A stretch of 64,000 bases of DNA from Bacteroidales bacterium (GTDB taxonomy: Bacteria > Bacteroidota > Bacteroidia > Bacteroidales > UBA932). Of this stretch, positions 17,408-26,866 are shown piece by piece. The translations under genes were made by a program, and so were the position numbers. The number at the start of each line of letters is the position of its first letter. Position 1 is the first letter of the stretch. The stretch is taken from positions 1 through 64,000 of the forward strand of contig JAFZBF010000012.1 of assembly GCA_017561885.1 (NCBI GenBank), given 5' to 3'. The notes under the pieces were generated by a model. It saw only the letters and a program-made list of their open reading frames with translations, was not told the origin of the DNA and did no database searches.

Positions 17408-19417
17408 TTACCAGATATGTACCCTCTCTGATTCGGGACGGAACATCGGGTCGCCTTCCTTGATGTCGAAAGCATCGAAGAATGTCTGGAAGTTGCGGAT
17501 CGATACGTTGACGCGGTTGCGGGCCAGGGAGTGTACGTCCATGTTGGTCAGACGGGCTTTCTCCTCGTCAGTGATGTTCTGTGCCCAGATAGCACCGTAG
17601 CTGAGGTAGAAGCGCTGTGCCGGGGTGAAGCCGTCGATGAGTTTGACGGGCTTGCCGGCCATTGCGTTCTCCATTGCGGTGTAGGCGATTGAGAGTCCGC
17701 CGTGGTCACCGATGTTCTCACCGAGGGTGTAGCGGCCGTTGGCGTGGACGCCGGGGAGAATTTCGACTTCGTCGAACTGGGCTACGAGCTTTTCTCCGAG
17801 AGCGTTGAACTTGGCTTTGTCCTCTTCGGTCCACCAGTTGACCATATTGCCGTTTGCGTCGAACATTGAACCCTGGTCATCGAAGCCGTGAGACATTTCG
17901 TGTCCGATGACTACACCGATGCCGCCGTAGTTTACGGGTTCGTCAGCATTGGGGTCGAAGAAGGGCTTCTGAAGGATGGCTGCCGGGAAGCATATTTCGT
18001 TGGTAGTAGGGTTGTAGTATGCATTGACGGTCTGGGGAGTCATGCCCCACTTGGTCCTGTCGGTAGGCTTGCCGAGCTTTGAAAGGTCGTCCTTTATGTA
18101 CCAGGCGCTGGCGTTGCGCAGGTTCTCGTAGTAAGTGTTGTCGGGGTTGATGTCGAGAGAACTGTAGTCTTTCCATTTGTCAGGATAGCCGATCTTTACG
18201 GTGAAGGCGGCAAGTTTCTCCAGGGCTTTGGCCTTGGTCTCGTCGCTCATCCATTCCAGATTCTCGATATGCTGGCCGAGGGCGGTGCGGAGATTCTCCA
18301 CGAGTTCGATCATCATCTGCTTTGATGATTCAGGGAAATAGCGCTCTACATACATCTGGCCGACTGCTTCGCCGAGGAGGCTGTTCGGAACGCTCATCGC
18401 GCGTTTCCAGCGGGGCTGCTGTTCCTGTGCGCCGGACATCTGATGGCTGAAGAACTCCCATGATGCGGTATAGAAGTCGTCGCTGAGGGCGCCGCACTGT
18501 CCGCTAACGAACTGGGAGAGAAGATAAGCCTTGAGAGTTTCGAGATCGGTCTTTGCAATCAGCTTGTTCAAACCGTCGAAGTAAGAAGGCTGCATGACGA
18601 TCACTTTTTCCTGAGGGGCGATTCCAATCTCGTCGCATACCAGGTCAAAACGTATCTCAGGCCATCTCTTGAAGATTTCCTTGCTGGTCATAGGATTGTT
18701 CTGGGCTGCAATGTCGCGGCTCTGCTCGCGGGTCCAGAAAATCTGGGCCATGGCGTCTTCGACTGCCATATCCTTGTCAGCGATTTCAGCTGCATTCTCG
18801 ATGCCTGCGAGGGTGAGAACCTTCTCGAGGAAGTTTCTGTAGCCTGCCTTGAGCTCGGCGTTGCTCTCGAGCAGATAGTAGTCGCGGTCACCCATTCCAA
18901 GGCCGGCCTCGGCAAGGTAGAGAATCTGCATGTCGCTGTCGACCAAGTCGGCGTCAACGCCTGAACCATAAAAACCGCCTTCTCCGTAGAGATTCATCTT
19001 GCCGAGCAGTCTGGCCAGTTCATCCTTAGACTTCACGGCCTGGATTTCAGCGATGTAGGGCTGGATGGGCTGAGCGCCAAGTTCATTGCGGGTGGTTGAA
19101 TCGAGAGCCATCTTGTAGAGGTCAGTAATCTTCTGATTTACTGTGCCGGGCTCAGGGTTCTCGGTGGTCATGCTCTCGAAGAGGGCGTTCAGGTTTTCCT
19201 GAGCCTGCTCGCGGAGGGCGTCGAAGCTGCCGTAACGCGAGAATTCGGGACGGAGGGGATTGTTTTTCTGCCATCCGCCGGTTGAATACTGATAGAAGTC
19301 AACCTTGGGGCTGACAGTGGGGTCGAGGTAACTCATATCCAGTGCAGGAACCTTGCTCTTGTCGCTGCAGGCTGCAATGGCGAGTACAGATAAAAGAAGT
19401 ACGATTGTCTTTTTCAT
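17408..19417 (-). CDS. M13-family metallopeptidase (PepO/neprilysin-like) lipoprotein
   Basis: The 669-residue protein begins with a lipoprotein signal ending in LLSVLAIAAC (Cys at about 17), so it is probably anchored in the periplasm or outer membrane. The zinc motif HEMSH is at 506-510, with the third ligand Glu567 in GENIGD. The M13 substrate-binding motif NAYYNP lies before the active site, and the C-terminus ends in Trp (VHIW), as in other M13 enzymes. These peptidases cut oligopeptides. It lies 12 nt after the BIG2 lipoprotein gene and is probably cotranscribed with it. Confidence 0.95.
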   Translation of the reverse strand: MKKTIVLLLSVLAIAACSDKSKVPALDMSYLDPTVSPKVDFYQYSTGGWQKNNPLRPEFSRYGSFDALREQAQENLNALFESMTTENPEPGTVNQKITDLYKMALDSTTRNELGAQPIQPYIAEIQAVKSKDELARLLGKMNLYGEGGFYGSGVDADLVDSDMQILYLAEAGLGMGDRDYYLLESNAELKAGYRNFLEKVLTLAGIENAAEIADKDMAVEDAMAQIFWTREQSRDIAAQNNPMTSKEIFKRWPEIRFDLVCDEIGIAPQEKVIVMQPSYFDGLNKLIAKTDLETLKAYLLSQFVSGQCGALSDDFYTASWEFFSHQMSGAQEQQPRWKRAMSVPNSLLGEAVGQMYVERYFPESSKQMMIELVENLRTALGQHIENLEWMSDETKAKALEKLAAFTVKIGYPDKWKDYSSLDINPDNTYYENLRNASAWYIKDDLSKLGKPTDRTKWGMTPQTVNAYYNPTTNEICFPAAILQKPFFDPNADEPVNYGGIGVVIGHEMSHGFDDQGSMFDANGNMVNWWTEEDKAKFNALGEKLVAQFDEVEILPGVHANGRYTLGENIGDHGGLSIAYTAMENAMAGKPVKLIDGFTPAQRFYLSYGAIWAQNITDEEKARLTNMDVHSLARNRVNVSIRNFQTFFDAFDIKEGDPMFRPESERVHIW

Positions 19418-19429
19418 TGTTTTATGTGT

Positions 19430-19789
19430 TTAGATATTCTTTTCGGGTTGAGGTTCGGGTTCCGGTTCGGAGGCTGGCAACTGCCTCACCGTCACCACGC
19501 AGGTGGCTGAAACGCCGTCTGCCGTTGCCGTGATCGTGGCGGATCCGGATGCAACCGCAAGTATCTTTCCGCCATTGACGGTTACAGTGGCAGGGTTGTC
19601 GGATGTCCAAACGGGGGTTGAGAAGGTAGCGTCTGAGGGCTCTACGATGGCCTGGAGGGTGTATGGCTGACCAATCTCCAGAAAGACGTTTTCCGGAACG
19701 ACGGTAATGGAAGTGACCTCTTTGGTGCAGGAAACGGCAACCGTGCAGATTGCAGCGAGAATGACAGCGATTGTTCCGGATTTGCGCAT
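19430..19789 (-). CDS. Small lipoprotein with one BIG2 (bacterial Ig-like) domain
   Basis: The 119-residue protein has a lipoprotein signal (AAICTVAVSC, Cys about 21). A single BIG2-type Ig-like domain covers about 26-101: VTSITVVPENV, then W-T-S-D-N, then GSATITATADG. A short Pro/Glu tail ends it. BIG2 domains are usually adhesion or spacer modules within larger proteins; a free-standing one is uncommon. It closely resembles the BIG2 domain inside the M64 protein encoded at 47723. Role unknown; it precedes the M13 peptidase gene. Confidence 0.8.
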   Translation of the reverse strand: MRKSGTIAVILAAICTVAVSCTKEVTSITVVPENVFLEIGQPYTLQAIVEPSDATFSTPVWTSDNPATVTVNGGKILAVASGSATITATADGVSATCVVTVRQLPASEPEPEPQPEKNI

Positions 19790-19817
19790 ACCTTAAAAAC
19801 CAGTTCTTACTGGCGCG

Positions 19818-19825
19818 CAAATTTA
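19818..19825 (-). promoter_or_regulatory. -7 element for the BIG2-M13 unit
   Basis: The minus strand reads TAAATTTG, about 29 nt before the BIG2 gene start. No clear -33 element. A second -7 element on the plus strand (19837-19844) lies 11 nt away, so the two promoters would overlap. Confidence 0.45.
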
Positions 19826-19836
19826 AACAACTTTAT

Positions 19837-19844
19837 TAAATTTG
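19837..19844 (+). promoter_or_regulatory. -7 element for the E2-like gene
   Basis: TAAATTTG fully matches TAnnTTTG, 29 nt before the ATG at 19874. No TTTG stands at the -33 distance. Confidence 0.45.
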
Positions 19845-19873
19845 TTAATTATATTATTGCTTGATACAGATAG

Positions 19874-20764
19874 ATGAGCGAACAAAGAAAAAGAAAACGC
19901 GGTGACCGCAGGGACGGTTTCTGGGTAAAGGATATCCCGGGACTGAACACAGTGATGATGCATCTCTTCCCGAACCGCACGGATTGCGAAGTATATCTCC
20001 ACGACAAACTTGATGTGACCGAAGTTCTCAAGCTCCTTGAAAAGAAGAATGCCAGCCATCCCGAATACAAGACTACGATTTTCCACGCGATGATAATCGC
20101 TGTGGCGAGGATGGTGAGAGAACGTAACGGAATGAACCGTTTCATCCAGGGCCGGCGCCTGTATGAACGCTATGAAGTCAGCCTGAGCTTCATCGCCAAA
20201 CGCCGTTTCAAGGACGGATCGGACGAGGCAATCATGTTTTTCGTACCGAAGGATGACGACAATCTGGATTCGCTCAGCTACAAGATCTCAGGAGAGGTGA
20301 AGGAGGCCCGCAAGTCGGAGCATTCCAACGGTGGCATCGATGCCAAGATCGACGCTTTCGCCAAGATTCCGCGCCTTCTGCTGATGTTCGTGCTCAGGGT
20401 GATACGCTGGCTGGACTTCTGGGGAGTCAATCCCAAGGTACTTACCGACGGCGACTGCAACTATTCGTCAGTGCTGCTGAGCAACCTGGGCAGCATCGGC
20501 GGTCCTGCAGTATACCACCATCTTAACAATTACGGCACCAACAGCGTGATGGTGACTGTCGGCACAGTGCACAAGGAAGAAGTGGTGATGCCGGACGGAC
20601 ACAAGGAAGTTCGGGATATCCTGGATTTCGGTGCGACTATCGACGAGCGCATCGCTGACGGATTCTATTTCGTACGCAGCCTCAAGCTTCTGAAATATAT
20701 CTTCGCCAATCCTGAACTGTTTGACAAACCGATGGGAGAGCCAAGCGGTTTCAGCTACGAATAG
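19874..20764 (+). CDS. 2-oxoacid dehydrogenase E2 acyltransferase-like protein, no catalytic His
   Basis: The 296-residue protein resembles the E2/chloramphenicol-acetyltransferase fold. HAMIIAVARMV and LSNLGSIGGPAVYHHL match core strands, and DERIADG (257-263) stands where E2 enzymes have DHRVIDG. The catalytic His is therefore Glu258. There is no lipoyl domain or E1/E3-binding domain. It is not near any pdh-like operon. A role as an acyltransferase with altered chemistry or as a binding protein is possible but not shown. It overlaps the end of aroK tail to tail by 10 nt. Confidence 0.78.
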   Translation: MSEQRKRKRGDRRDGFWVKDIPGLNTVMMHLFPNRTDCEVYLHDKLDVTEVLKLLEKKNASHPEYKTTIFHAMIIAVARMVRERNGMNRFIQGRRLYERYEVSLSFIAKRRFKDGSDEAIMFFVPKDDDNLDSLSYKISGEVKEARKSEHSNGGIDAKIDAFAKIPRLLLMFVLRVIRWLDFWGVNPKVLTDGDCNYSSVLLSNLGSIGGPAVYHHLNNYGTNSVMVTVGTVHKEEVVMPDGHKEVRDILDFGATIDERIADGFYFVRSLKLLKYIFANPELFDKPMGEPSGFSYE

Positions 20765-21285
20765 TCACACTCGGCAACAATGCTGTCAGCAATCTGCTCG
20801 AACGTAAGCCCGTCCGTGTCTATCACTGCGTCCGCCACCGAACCGTAGATTCCGTTGCGTATTTCGAACAGTTCTTCGATCTGGGCCCTGGTCTTGCCCC
20901 GGAGCAGAGGCCTGGGATAGGTGGCTTCGATGTTTTCAAGGCAGGTGTCGAGACTGCATCTCAGCCATACCAGACGGCAGTTCTCTTTCAGAACGGCCCT
21001 GTTCTCTTCACGTACCACGGCTCCTCCGCCAAGCGCCAGGATCACACCTTCGCTTCCGCTGAGAAGAGCCTGCATCGTCGAGGTTTCGAGATTCCTGAAA
21101 TAGCTTTCGCCCATAACGCTGAAAATCTCCGAAACTGACTCGCATTCGAGTTCCGGAAATGCTGCGTTGTGGGCTTCCAGGACTGCGTCGTCAAGGTCGA
21201 AGAACGGAATGCCTGAGCGTTCTGCCGCTGCACGCCCGTAGGTTGTCTTGCCGCAACCCATAAAACCTGTAAGAGCAACGTTCAT
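20755..21285 (-). CDS. aroK: Shikimate kinase
   Basis: Shikimate kinase phosphorylates shikimate with ATP in the chorismate pathway. The 176-residue protein starts MNVALTGFMGCGKTTYGR (P-loop GFMGCGKT at 7-14). The shikimate-binding Asp lies in FFDLDD, and LALGGGAV and the Arg in RPLLRGKT follow. A longer frame runs upstream to 21420, but it would lie inside parC; the ATG at 21285, just after the parC stop, is the natural start. It is the last gene of the minus-strand run from pyrF. Confidence 0.93.
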   Translation of the reverse strand: MNVALTGFMGCGKTTYGRAAAERSGIPFFDLDDAVLEAHNAAFPELECESVSEIFSVMGESYFRNLETSTMQALLSGSEGVILALGGGAVVREENRAVLKENCRLVWLRCSLDTCLENIEATYPRPLLRGKTRAQIEELFEIRNGIYGSVADAVIDTDGLTFEQIADSIVAECDYS

Positions 21286-21289
21286 CGCC

Positions 21290-24085
21290 TTAGAAGAGGG
21301 AAAGTTCAATGGGATCGTCGTCGTCGAAACTGCTGCCCTCCGGCGTGCCGGCTTCGGGACTGTCCTTGCTTTGGGCGGGCTCGGGGAATGCAGGTGCGGC
21401 GGGACCGTTCTCTCCGTCATAGATCTCGATCACATCGGCGTTCCTGTCTTCGCTCTCTTCATCGACTTCCAGCTCGGGTACGGGAATGGGCTCGATAAAC
21501 TCAACGGTGTCGACATCAAACTGGCTGAGACGTTTTCCCTTGGCCTTGAAACCTTTCTTGCCGATAAAACCGGCCACGTCGATGATCTCGACGCCGCGGG
21601 AAGCATTCTTGCCCTTGAAGGTAATCTGCAGACGGGGATATACGTCCTCGCTTATTGCGACCATGCGAGAACCGCTGCCCTCTGAAATGAAGCACTGTTC
21701 GTTGTTGTCGCTCACTTCGAAGCTGAAACGCTTGATGTAATAGAAGCCTGCCTGCTTGTCGTAGTAGACTACTGAATAGGTCAGGTCCGGATCGAGCTTG
21801 CAGATCTTTTCGATAGAACCCTGATAGCGGTTGCTGAGGTCGAATGAAGATGTGTAGTAGCGGCCGTTCTTGAGAATGACCAGAATATGTTCGTCGGGGA
21901 GGAACTCGCCCAGATAGAGACCCCTGCCGGCATCGTTGAGACGGCTTATGTCGCTGTCGAACCATATTTCCTTGCCGCCGATGGTGGACACACCTTTCGA
22001 CTTGAGCTGTATCCTCAGTATCGGATTGCGGGACAGAATGTTGCCACGGCTTCCCCTGCCTTTGACGGCGAGCTTGGCGAAGTCGAAGGTGTCGCTTGTC
22101 TTCTTGAGTTTCGGGCGGTTGCGCAACAGGACGCGTACGACTTCAGCCTCACCGTTGGGATTGGCCGAGAAGTAGATCACTGAACTGTCGGGCTTGCCCT
22201 GGGTAAGGTTGTATGTCTTGTTCTTCGTCACTCCGGTCACGGCGAAGCGTTTGGCGAAATAGATGCCGTTCTTGCCGTCTCTGTAGACTGCGTTGTAGAT
22301 GGTGCGCTCGTCGCCCTTCTTGAACACTCCTACGTGGATCAGGTTCTTGCCGATGAAGGCCTTGTCTTTCACTGGAGTGATTATGTAATCGCCGTTCTTC
22401 ATAAAGGCGATGATATCGTCGATGTCGGAACATTCGCATACGAAGGCGGCATTGTCTATCTTCTTTTCGTCGATGCCTATGAATCCGCCTTCCATGTCGG
22501 CGTACAGCTTGGCGTTGGCTACAGCCACTTTCTGGACGTTGATGTTCTCGAATTCTTCTATGCGGGTGAGGCGGGGATGGGCGTCGCCGTATTTCTTCTT
22601 GATGTTCCTGAAATGGGCGATGGTATACTGGGTCAGGTGCTCCAGATTGTATTTTACCTTGGCAATCTGGTCTTCGGTGGCCTTGATGCGCTCGTTGGCA
22701 GCCTTTATGTCGAACTTGGAAATCTTGCGGACGGGTTTTTCCACAAGTTTCAGGATATCATCGTTGGTAATGGGTTTCCGTACGAGATGCTGGTATTCGA
22801 GCATCTTGTCGGTCACATCCTGGATCTGCTCTTCCCAGCTGCGGGCGTCGTTTTCCAGCACGCGGTATACCTTTTCCTCGAAGAATATCCTTTCGAGGCT
22901 CATCCTGTGCCAGTCGTCCTCGAGTTCAGAGAGCGTGATCTGCAGCTCTTTCTCGAAAAGTTCCCTGGTGTGCCAGGCCCCGTACCGGACGACGTCCTCG
23001 ACAGTCATAAATTCCGGCTTGCCGTCCTTGATCACCACGGTGTTGGGAGACAGGACTACGGAACATTTCGTGAAGGCGTAGAGGGCGTCTATCGTCTTGT
23101 CAGGTGAAATGTCGTTGGCCAGCTGCAGCACGATCTCGACCTTGTCCGAACTGTAGTCGTCGATCTTCTTGATCTTGATCTTGCCGGAATCGTTCGCCGA
23201 AATGATGGAGGCTATAACCGAGCCGGTGGTCTCGCCGAACGGAAGGTCTTCTATGACAAGAGTTCTCTTGTCGCGTTTCGTGATGGTGGCGCGGATGCGG
23301 ACCCTGCCGCCCCGGAGGCCTCCGTTGTATTTGCTGCAGTCGGCTATGCCGCCTGTAGGAAAATCCGGGTAAAGGGTGAATTCCTCTCCCTTGAACACTG
23401 CGATGCTGGCATCCAGCAGTTCGTTGAAGTTGTGGGGGAGGATTAGGATCTTGAGGCCGACGCCGATACCCTTGCTTCCTTGTGCGAGCAGCAGGGGGAA
23501 CTTGACCGGCAGGGTGACAGGCTCCACGCTGGCCCTGTCATAAGTGGGCACCCACTCGGTGATCTTGGGATTGTAGACCACGTCGAGGGCGAATTTGCTC
23601 AGCTTGGCCTCGATATAACGCATGGCGGCCGCGCTGTCTCCGGTGAGGATGTTGCCCCAGTTTCCCTGGCCTTCTATGAGCAGCTCCTTCTGCTGCATTC
23701 CCACAAGGGCGTCGTATATGGACGCATCGCCGTGGGGGTGGAACTTCATCGTGTCTCCGACAATTCCTGCAACCTTGTGGTAACGGCCGTCTTCGTTGAG
23801 TTTCAATGCGTGAAGGATACGCCTCTGTACAGGTTTGAGACCGTCTTCGATGTAAGGAACGGCGCGGTCAAGCATGACGTAAGAGGCATAGTCGAGGAAC
23901 CAGTCGCGGTACATGCCCGGGAGCTTGTACTTGTTTTCCCCGGCATTGATCACGCGGCTGAACTTGCTGCCCTTGCTGTTGTCTTTGAACTCCTTCGCGG
24001 GCTCCTCGTTCACGCTCTCTTCTTCCTGCGCTGCGTTATCTTCGCTTCCCTCTATCTCTTCGATCTCTTCTATCTCTTCACTCAT
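21290..24085 (-). CDS. parC: DNA topoisomerase IV subunit A (ParC/GyrA family)
   Basis: The 931-residue protein is the DNA-cutting subunit of a type IIA topoisomerase. The catalytic Tyr is Tyr157 in AAMRYIEAK, and the preceding helix holds GDTMKFHPHGDASIYDA (about 110-126). A coiled-coil/tower region and a C-terminal beta-pinwheel with degenerate blades follow. There is an acidic N-terminal extension with IEE repeats and an acidic C-terminal tail. The pinwheel lacks a clear GyrA box, which favours ParC over GyrA. parE is not in the window. Confidence 0.92.
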   Translation of the reverse strand: MSEEIEEIEEIEGSEDNAAQEEESVNEEPAKEFKDNSKGSKFSRVINAGENKYKLPGMYRDWFLDYASYVMLDRAVPYIEDGLKPVQRRILHALKLNEDGRYHKVAGIVGDTMKFHPHGDASIYDALVGMQQKELLIEGQGNWGNILTGDSAAAMRYIEAKLSKFALDVVYNPKITEWVPTYDRASVEPVTLPVKFPLLLAQGSKGIGVGLKILILPHNFNELLDASIAVFKGEEFTLYPDFPTGGIADCSKYNGGLRGGRVRIRATITKRDKRTLVIEDLPFGETTGSVIASIISANDSGKIKIKKIDDYSSDKVEIVLQLANDISPDKTIDALYAFTKCSVVLSPNTVVIKDGKPEFMTVEDVVRYGAWHTRELFEKELQITLSELEDDWHRMSLERIFFEEKVYRVLENDARSWEEQIQDVTDKMLEYQHLVRKPITNDDILKLVEKPVRKISKFDIKAANERIKATEDQIAKVKYNLEHLTQYTIAHFRNIKKKYGDAHPRLTRIEEFENINVQKVAVANAKLYADMEGGFIGIDEKKIDNAAFVCECSDIDDIIAFMKNGDYIITPVKDKAFIGKNLIHVGVFKKGDERTIYNAVYRDGKNGIYFAKRFAVTGVTKNKTYNLTQGKPDSSVIYFSANPNGEAEVVRVLLRNRPKLKKTSDTFDFAKLAVKGRGSRGNILSRNPILRIQLKSKGVSTIGGKEIWFDSDISRLNDAGRGLYLGEFLPDEHILVILKNGRYYTSSFDLSNRYQGSIEKICKLDPDLTYSVVYYDKQAGFYYIKRFSFEVSDNNEQCFISEGSGSRMVAISEDVYPRLQITFKGKNASRGVEIIDVAGFIGKKGFKAKGKRLSQFDVDTVEFIEPIPVPELEVDEESEDRNADVIEIYDGENGPAAPAFPEPAQSKDSPEAGTPEGSSFDDDDPIELSLF

Positions 24086-24097
24086 CGTTCAGAACGG

Positions 24098-24997
24098 TTA
24101 ATCTTGTATATAGCCGAACCTTCTTAGCATCTGCCTGTCTTCTCTCCAGTTGCGTTCGACCTTGACAAATATCTGCAAAAATACCTTTTTTTCAAAAAAA
24201 GCCTCCATATCGACGCGGGCCTGGGTGGCGACTTTTTTCAGTGCGGCTCCCTTGTTGCCGATGACAATGCCTTTCTGGGAATCGCGCATCACGTTGATTA
24301 CGGCTCTTATGTCGTATCTTTCTTCACCTTCCTTGAATTCCTCGATAACCACTTCCGTGCAATAGGGGATCTCCTTGGAATAGTTCAGGAAAATTTTCTC
24401 GCGGATAATCTCGGCGGCGAAGAAACGCAGGCTCTTGTCCGTGAACGCATCTTTGTCGTACCACGGCGGGCTGACGGGGAGGAGCTCCTTGATCCGCTCG
24501 AATATCGAGTCAAGGTTGAATCGTTCCAGCGCGCTGGCGGCGAATATCTCTGCCTTCGGCACTTCTGCATGCCATCTTTCGGCAAGTTGGCGGACCTGGT
24601 CCTGGGTGCTTTTGTCTATCTTGTTGATCACGATGATCACAGGGCAGGCGACCTGGTTGAGTTTCTCGACGTATTCCCGGTTCTTGTCGGCTTTTTCTAT
24701 GACGTCAGTCACATAGATGATGACATCGGCGTCGCCGATGGCGGTGTCGACGAAATTCATCATGCTTTCCTGAAGTTTGTAGGCAGGTTTCAGGATGCCG
24801 GGAGTGTCGCTGTAGACTATCTGGAAATCGTCGCCGTTGACGATACCCATGATGCGGTGGCGTGTGGTCTGGGCTTTCGCAGTCACGATCGAAAGCTTCT
24901 CGCCGACGAGGGCGTTCATCAGAGTGGACTTGCCTACGTTGGGGTTGCCGATGATATTGACGAACCCCGATCTGTGATTCCTAGGCACTTCCATCAT
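24098..24997 (-). CDS. era: GTPase Era
   Basis: Era binds the 3' end of 16S rRNA during 30S assembly. The 299-residue protein has the G1 motif GNPNVGKST near 17-25, DTPGI, NKID and a C-terminal KH domain with GNKGAALKKV. Its ATG overlaps the stop codon of the upstream pseudouridine synthase gene by 4 nt, so the two are translationally coupled. Confidence 0.97.
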   Translation of the reverse strand: MMEVPRNHRSGFVNIIGNPNVGKSTLMNALVGEKLSIVTAKAQTTRHRIMGIVNGDDFQIVYSDTPGILKPAYKLQESMMNFVDTAIGDADVIIYVTDVIEKADKNREYVEKLNQVACPVIIVINKIDKSTQDQVRQLAERWHAEVPKAEIFAASALERFNLDSIFERIKELLPVSPPWYDKDAFTDKSLRFFAAEIIREKIFLNYSKEIPYCTEVVIEEFKEGEERYDIRAVINVMRDSQKGIVIGNKGAALKKVATQARVDMEAFFEKKVFLQIFVKVERNWREDRQMLRRFGYIQD

Positions 24998-25911
24998 TCG
25001 AACGCACCCATCATCAGGTGATTGATCTCTTCATCTGTGAGGAAACGCCACTGGCCGCGGCGCAGGTTCTTCTTGGTAAGGCCTGCGAAGAAAACCATGT
25101 CAAGTTTCTTGACCTTGTATCCCAGATGTTCGAAGATGCGGCGTACGATCCGGTTGCGGCCCGAGTGGATCTCGATACCCACCTCGCTCTGCATCCCGTT
25201 CACATAGGAGAGGGCGTCAGCTGCGATAGGCCCGTCTTCCAGGGTTATGCCATCGAGAATGGCGTCGAAATCGGCCTTCTTGAGATTCTTGTCCAGAGTT
25301 ACATAATAAATCTTGCGAACGTGATATGAAGGGTGCGTGAGCTTCTCGGCCAGATTTCCGTCGTTGGTGAACATCAGCACTCCGGTGGTGGCCTTGTCGA
25401 GGCGGCCTACAGGAAATACACGTTCCTTGCAGAGCTCATTCGAGATAAGTTCCATGACGGTCTTCTCGGCGTGAGGGTCGCTGGTCGTGGTGACGAAGTT
25501 TTTGGGCTTGTTCATCACAATATAGACCTTCTTTTCGCCTTTCAGCCTCTCTCCGCTGAAGCGGATGTCGTCTGTCGGACTTACCTTTGTGCCGAGTTCG
25601 GTGACAATCTTGCCGTTGACTGTCACGAGGCCTGCCTCGATGAATTTGTCAGCCTCGCGGCGTGAGCATACTCCTGAATTGGCGACAAACTTGTTCAGAC
25701 GCACCAGACCGTCGTCTTCTTCACTGGCAGCTTTGGCCGGAGTGTTCCTCTTCTTGTGTTGCTTGTCAGAGAAGTATCTGCCGCTTCCCGACGATCTTCT
25801 TTCATAGTTCTTGCCGCTGCCGGCCTGACGGCCTTTAGAGTTGTTCGAACGGGCAGCAGTCTTCGGGCCTGCCGGACGCGGGGTGTTGCGTTTTCTTGAT
25901 GTGTTCTGCAT
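24994..25911 (-). CDS. rRNA pseudouridine synthase (RluB/RsuA family)
   Basis: The enzyme isomerises a uridine in rRNA. A Lys/Arg/Ser-rich disordered extension (about 1-55) is followed by an S4 RNA-binding domain (RLNKFVANSGVCSRREAD). The catalytic Asp sits in GRLDKATTGVLMF. The frame is open to a TTG at 25938, but a -7 element overlaps that point, so the start must be the ATG at 25911 (305 residues, MQNTSRKRN). RluB (23S) is more likely than RsuA, but the target is not certain. Coupled to era by a 4-nt overlap. Confidence 0.93.
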   Translation of the reverse strand: MQNTSRKRNTPRPAGPKTAARSNNSKGRQAGSGKNYERRSSGSGRYFSDKQHKKRNTPAKAASEEDDGLVRLNKFVANSGVCSRREADKFIEAGLVTVNGKIVTELGTKVSPTDDIRFSGERLKGEKKVYIVMNKPKNFVTTTSDPHAEKTVMELISNELCKERVFPVGRLDKATTGVLMFTNDGNLAEKLTHPSYHVRKIYYVTLDKNLKKADFDAILDGITLEDGPIAADALSYVNGMQSEVGIEIHSGRNRIVRRIFEHLGYKVKKLDMVFFAGLTKKNLRRGQWRFLTDEEINHLMMGAFE

Positions 25912-25935
25912 AGTATTGGCGTTATTATGCCGCTG

Positions 25936-25943
25936 CAAATTTA
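25936..25943 (-). promoter_or_regulatory. -7 element for the pseudouridine synthase-era unit
   Basis: The minus strand reads TAAATTTG, a full match. Transcription would start near 25929, giving a leader of about 18 nt and fixing the start codon at 25911. No clear -33. Confidence 0.5.
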
Positions 25944-25958
25944 GCGGATTATTTGAAA

Positions 25959-26762
25959 TCAGAGGTATGCGGCCATTTCATCTGCAAGCGCCTTGGCCGC
26001 AGTTCCGGCTGCCTTTGCGAAGTCTTCTCCCTGTCCGGCATAGATGATGCCGCGTGAAGAGTTTATCAGCAGGCCGCAGTGGCTGTTCATACCATATCTT
26101 ACCACTTCGCTGACAGTGCCTCCCTGGGCTCCGACTCCGGGCACGAGGAAGAAATTGTCGGGACATATCTCGCGGATGGCCTTGAACATTTCGGGACGTG
26201 TGGCGCCGACCACGAACATAGTGTTGTCCACGGTGCCCCACTGCAGGGCCTTGCTCATCACCTTTGCGTACAGCGGCTCCTCTCCGTCGAACTCGAAATC
26301 CTGAGCGGATTCATTGGAAGTCGCCGCCAGTATGATGGCCCATTTCCCTTTGTATTCGAGGAAAGGCTTGATGCTGTCCTGGCCCATATATGGCGAGAGG
26401 GTGACGGCGTCGAAGTCCAGCGTCTCGAAGAAGGCTCTGGCGTACATCCGGGCCGTGTTGCCGATGTCGCAGCGTTTTGCATCCAGGATGACGAACAGTT
26501 CGGGATGGTGCTTGCGGATGTATGAGACGGTCATTTCCAACTCGTTCCATCCCTGGGCTCCGAACACTTCATAGAAGGCGCTGTTGGGCTTGTATGCTAC
26601 GGCATACTTCGCCGTAGCGTCGATGATCGCCTTGTTGAATTCGAAGACAGGATGCTCCGTACGTTTGATGTGCTCGGGCATCCGGGATATCTCCGGATCC
26701 AGCCCGATGCACAGGAAACTTTTCTTTGCCAGGATGTTCTCGTAGAGTTGCTGATATGTCAT
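25959..26762 (-). CDS. pyrF: Orotidine 5'-phosphate decarboxylase
   Basis: PyrF converts OMP to UMP, the last step of pyrimidine synthesis. The 267-residue protein belongs to the longer subtype found in Bacteroidota and mycobacteria. FLCIGLDPEISRMPEH is at about 16-31, and the active site is ILDAKRCDIGNTA with Asp-Lys-Asp. A -7 element (TATCTTTG) stands 39 nt upstream. Confidence 0.96.
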   Translation of the reverse strand: MTYQQLYENILAKKSFLCIGLDPEISRMPEHIKRTEHPVFEFNKAIIDATAKYAVAYKPNSAFYEVFGAQGWNELEMTVSYIRKHHPELFVILDAKRCDIGNTARMYARAFFETLDFDAVTLSPYMGQDSIKPFLEYKGKWAIILAATSNESAQDFEFDGEEPLYAKVMSKALQWGTVDNTMFVVGATRPEMFKAIREICPDNFFLVPGVGAQGGTVSEVVRYGMNSHCGLLINSSRGIIYAGQGEDFAKAAGTAAKALADEMAAYL

Positions 26763-26800
26763 GACCGTCGGCTGAAATAGTATTTTTTGACTGAATTATA

Positions 26801-26808
26801 CAAAGATA
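26801..26808 (-). promoter_or_regulatory. -7 element for pyrF
   Basis: The minus strand reads TATCTTTG, a full match to TAnnTTTG, about 39 nt before the pyrF ATG. TTTG lies immediately upstream instead of at -33. No clear promoter for tig is seen on the plus strand of the same gap. Confidence 0.5.
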
Positions 26809-26866
26809 ACCAAATTTTTACTACTTTTACACCCCTTCGAAATGAATAGAAAATCAACAGAAAAAT

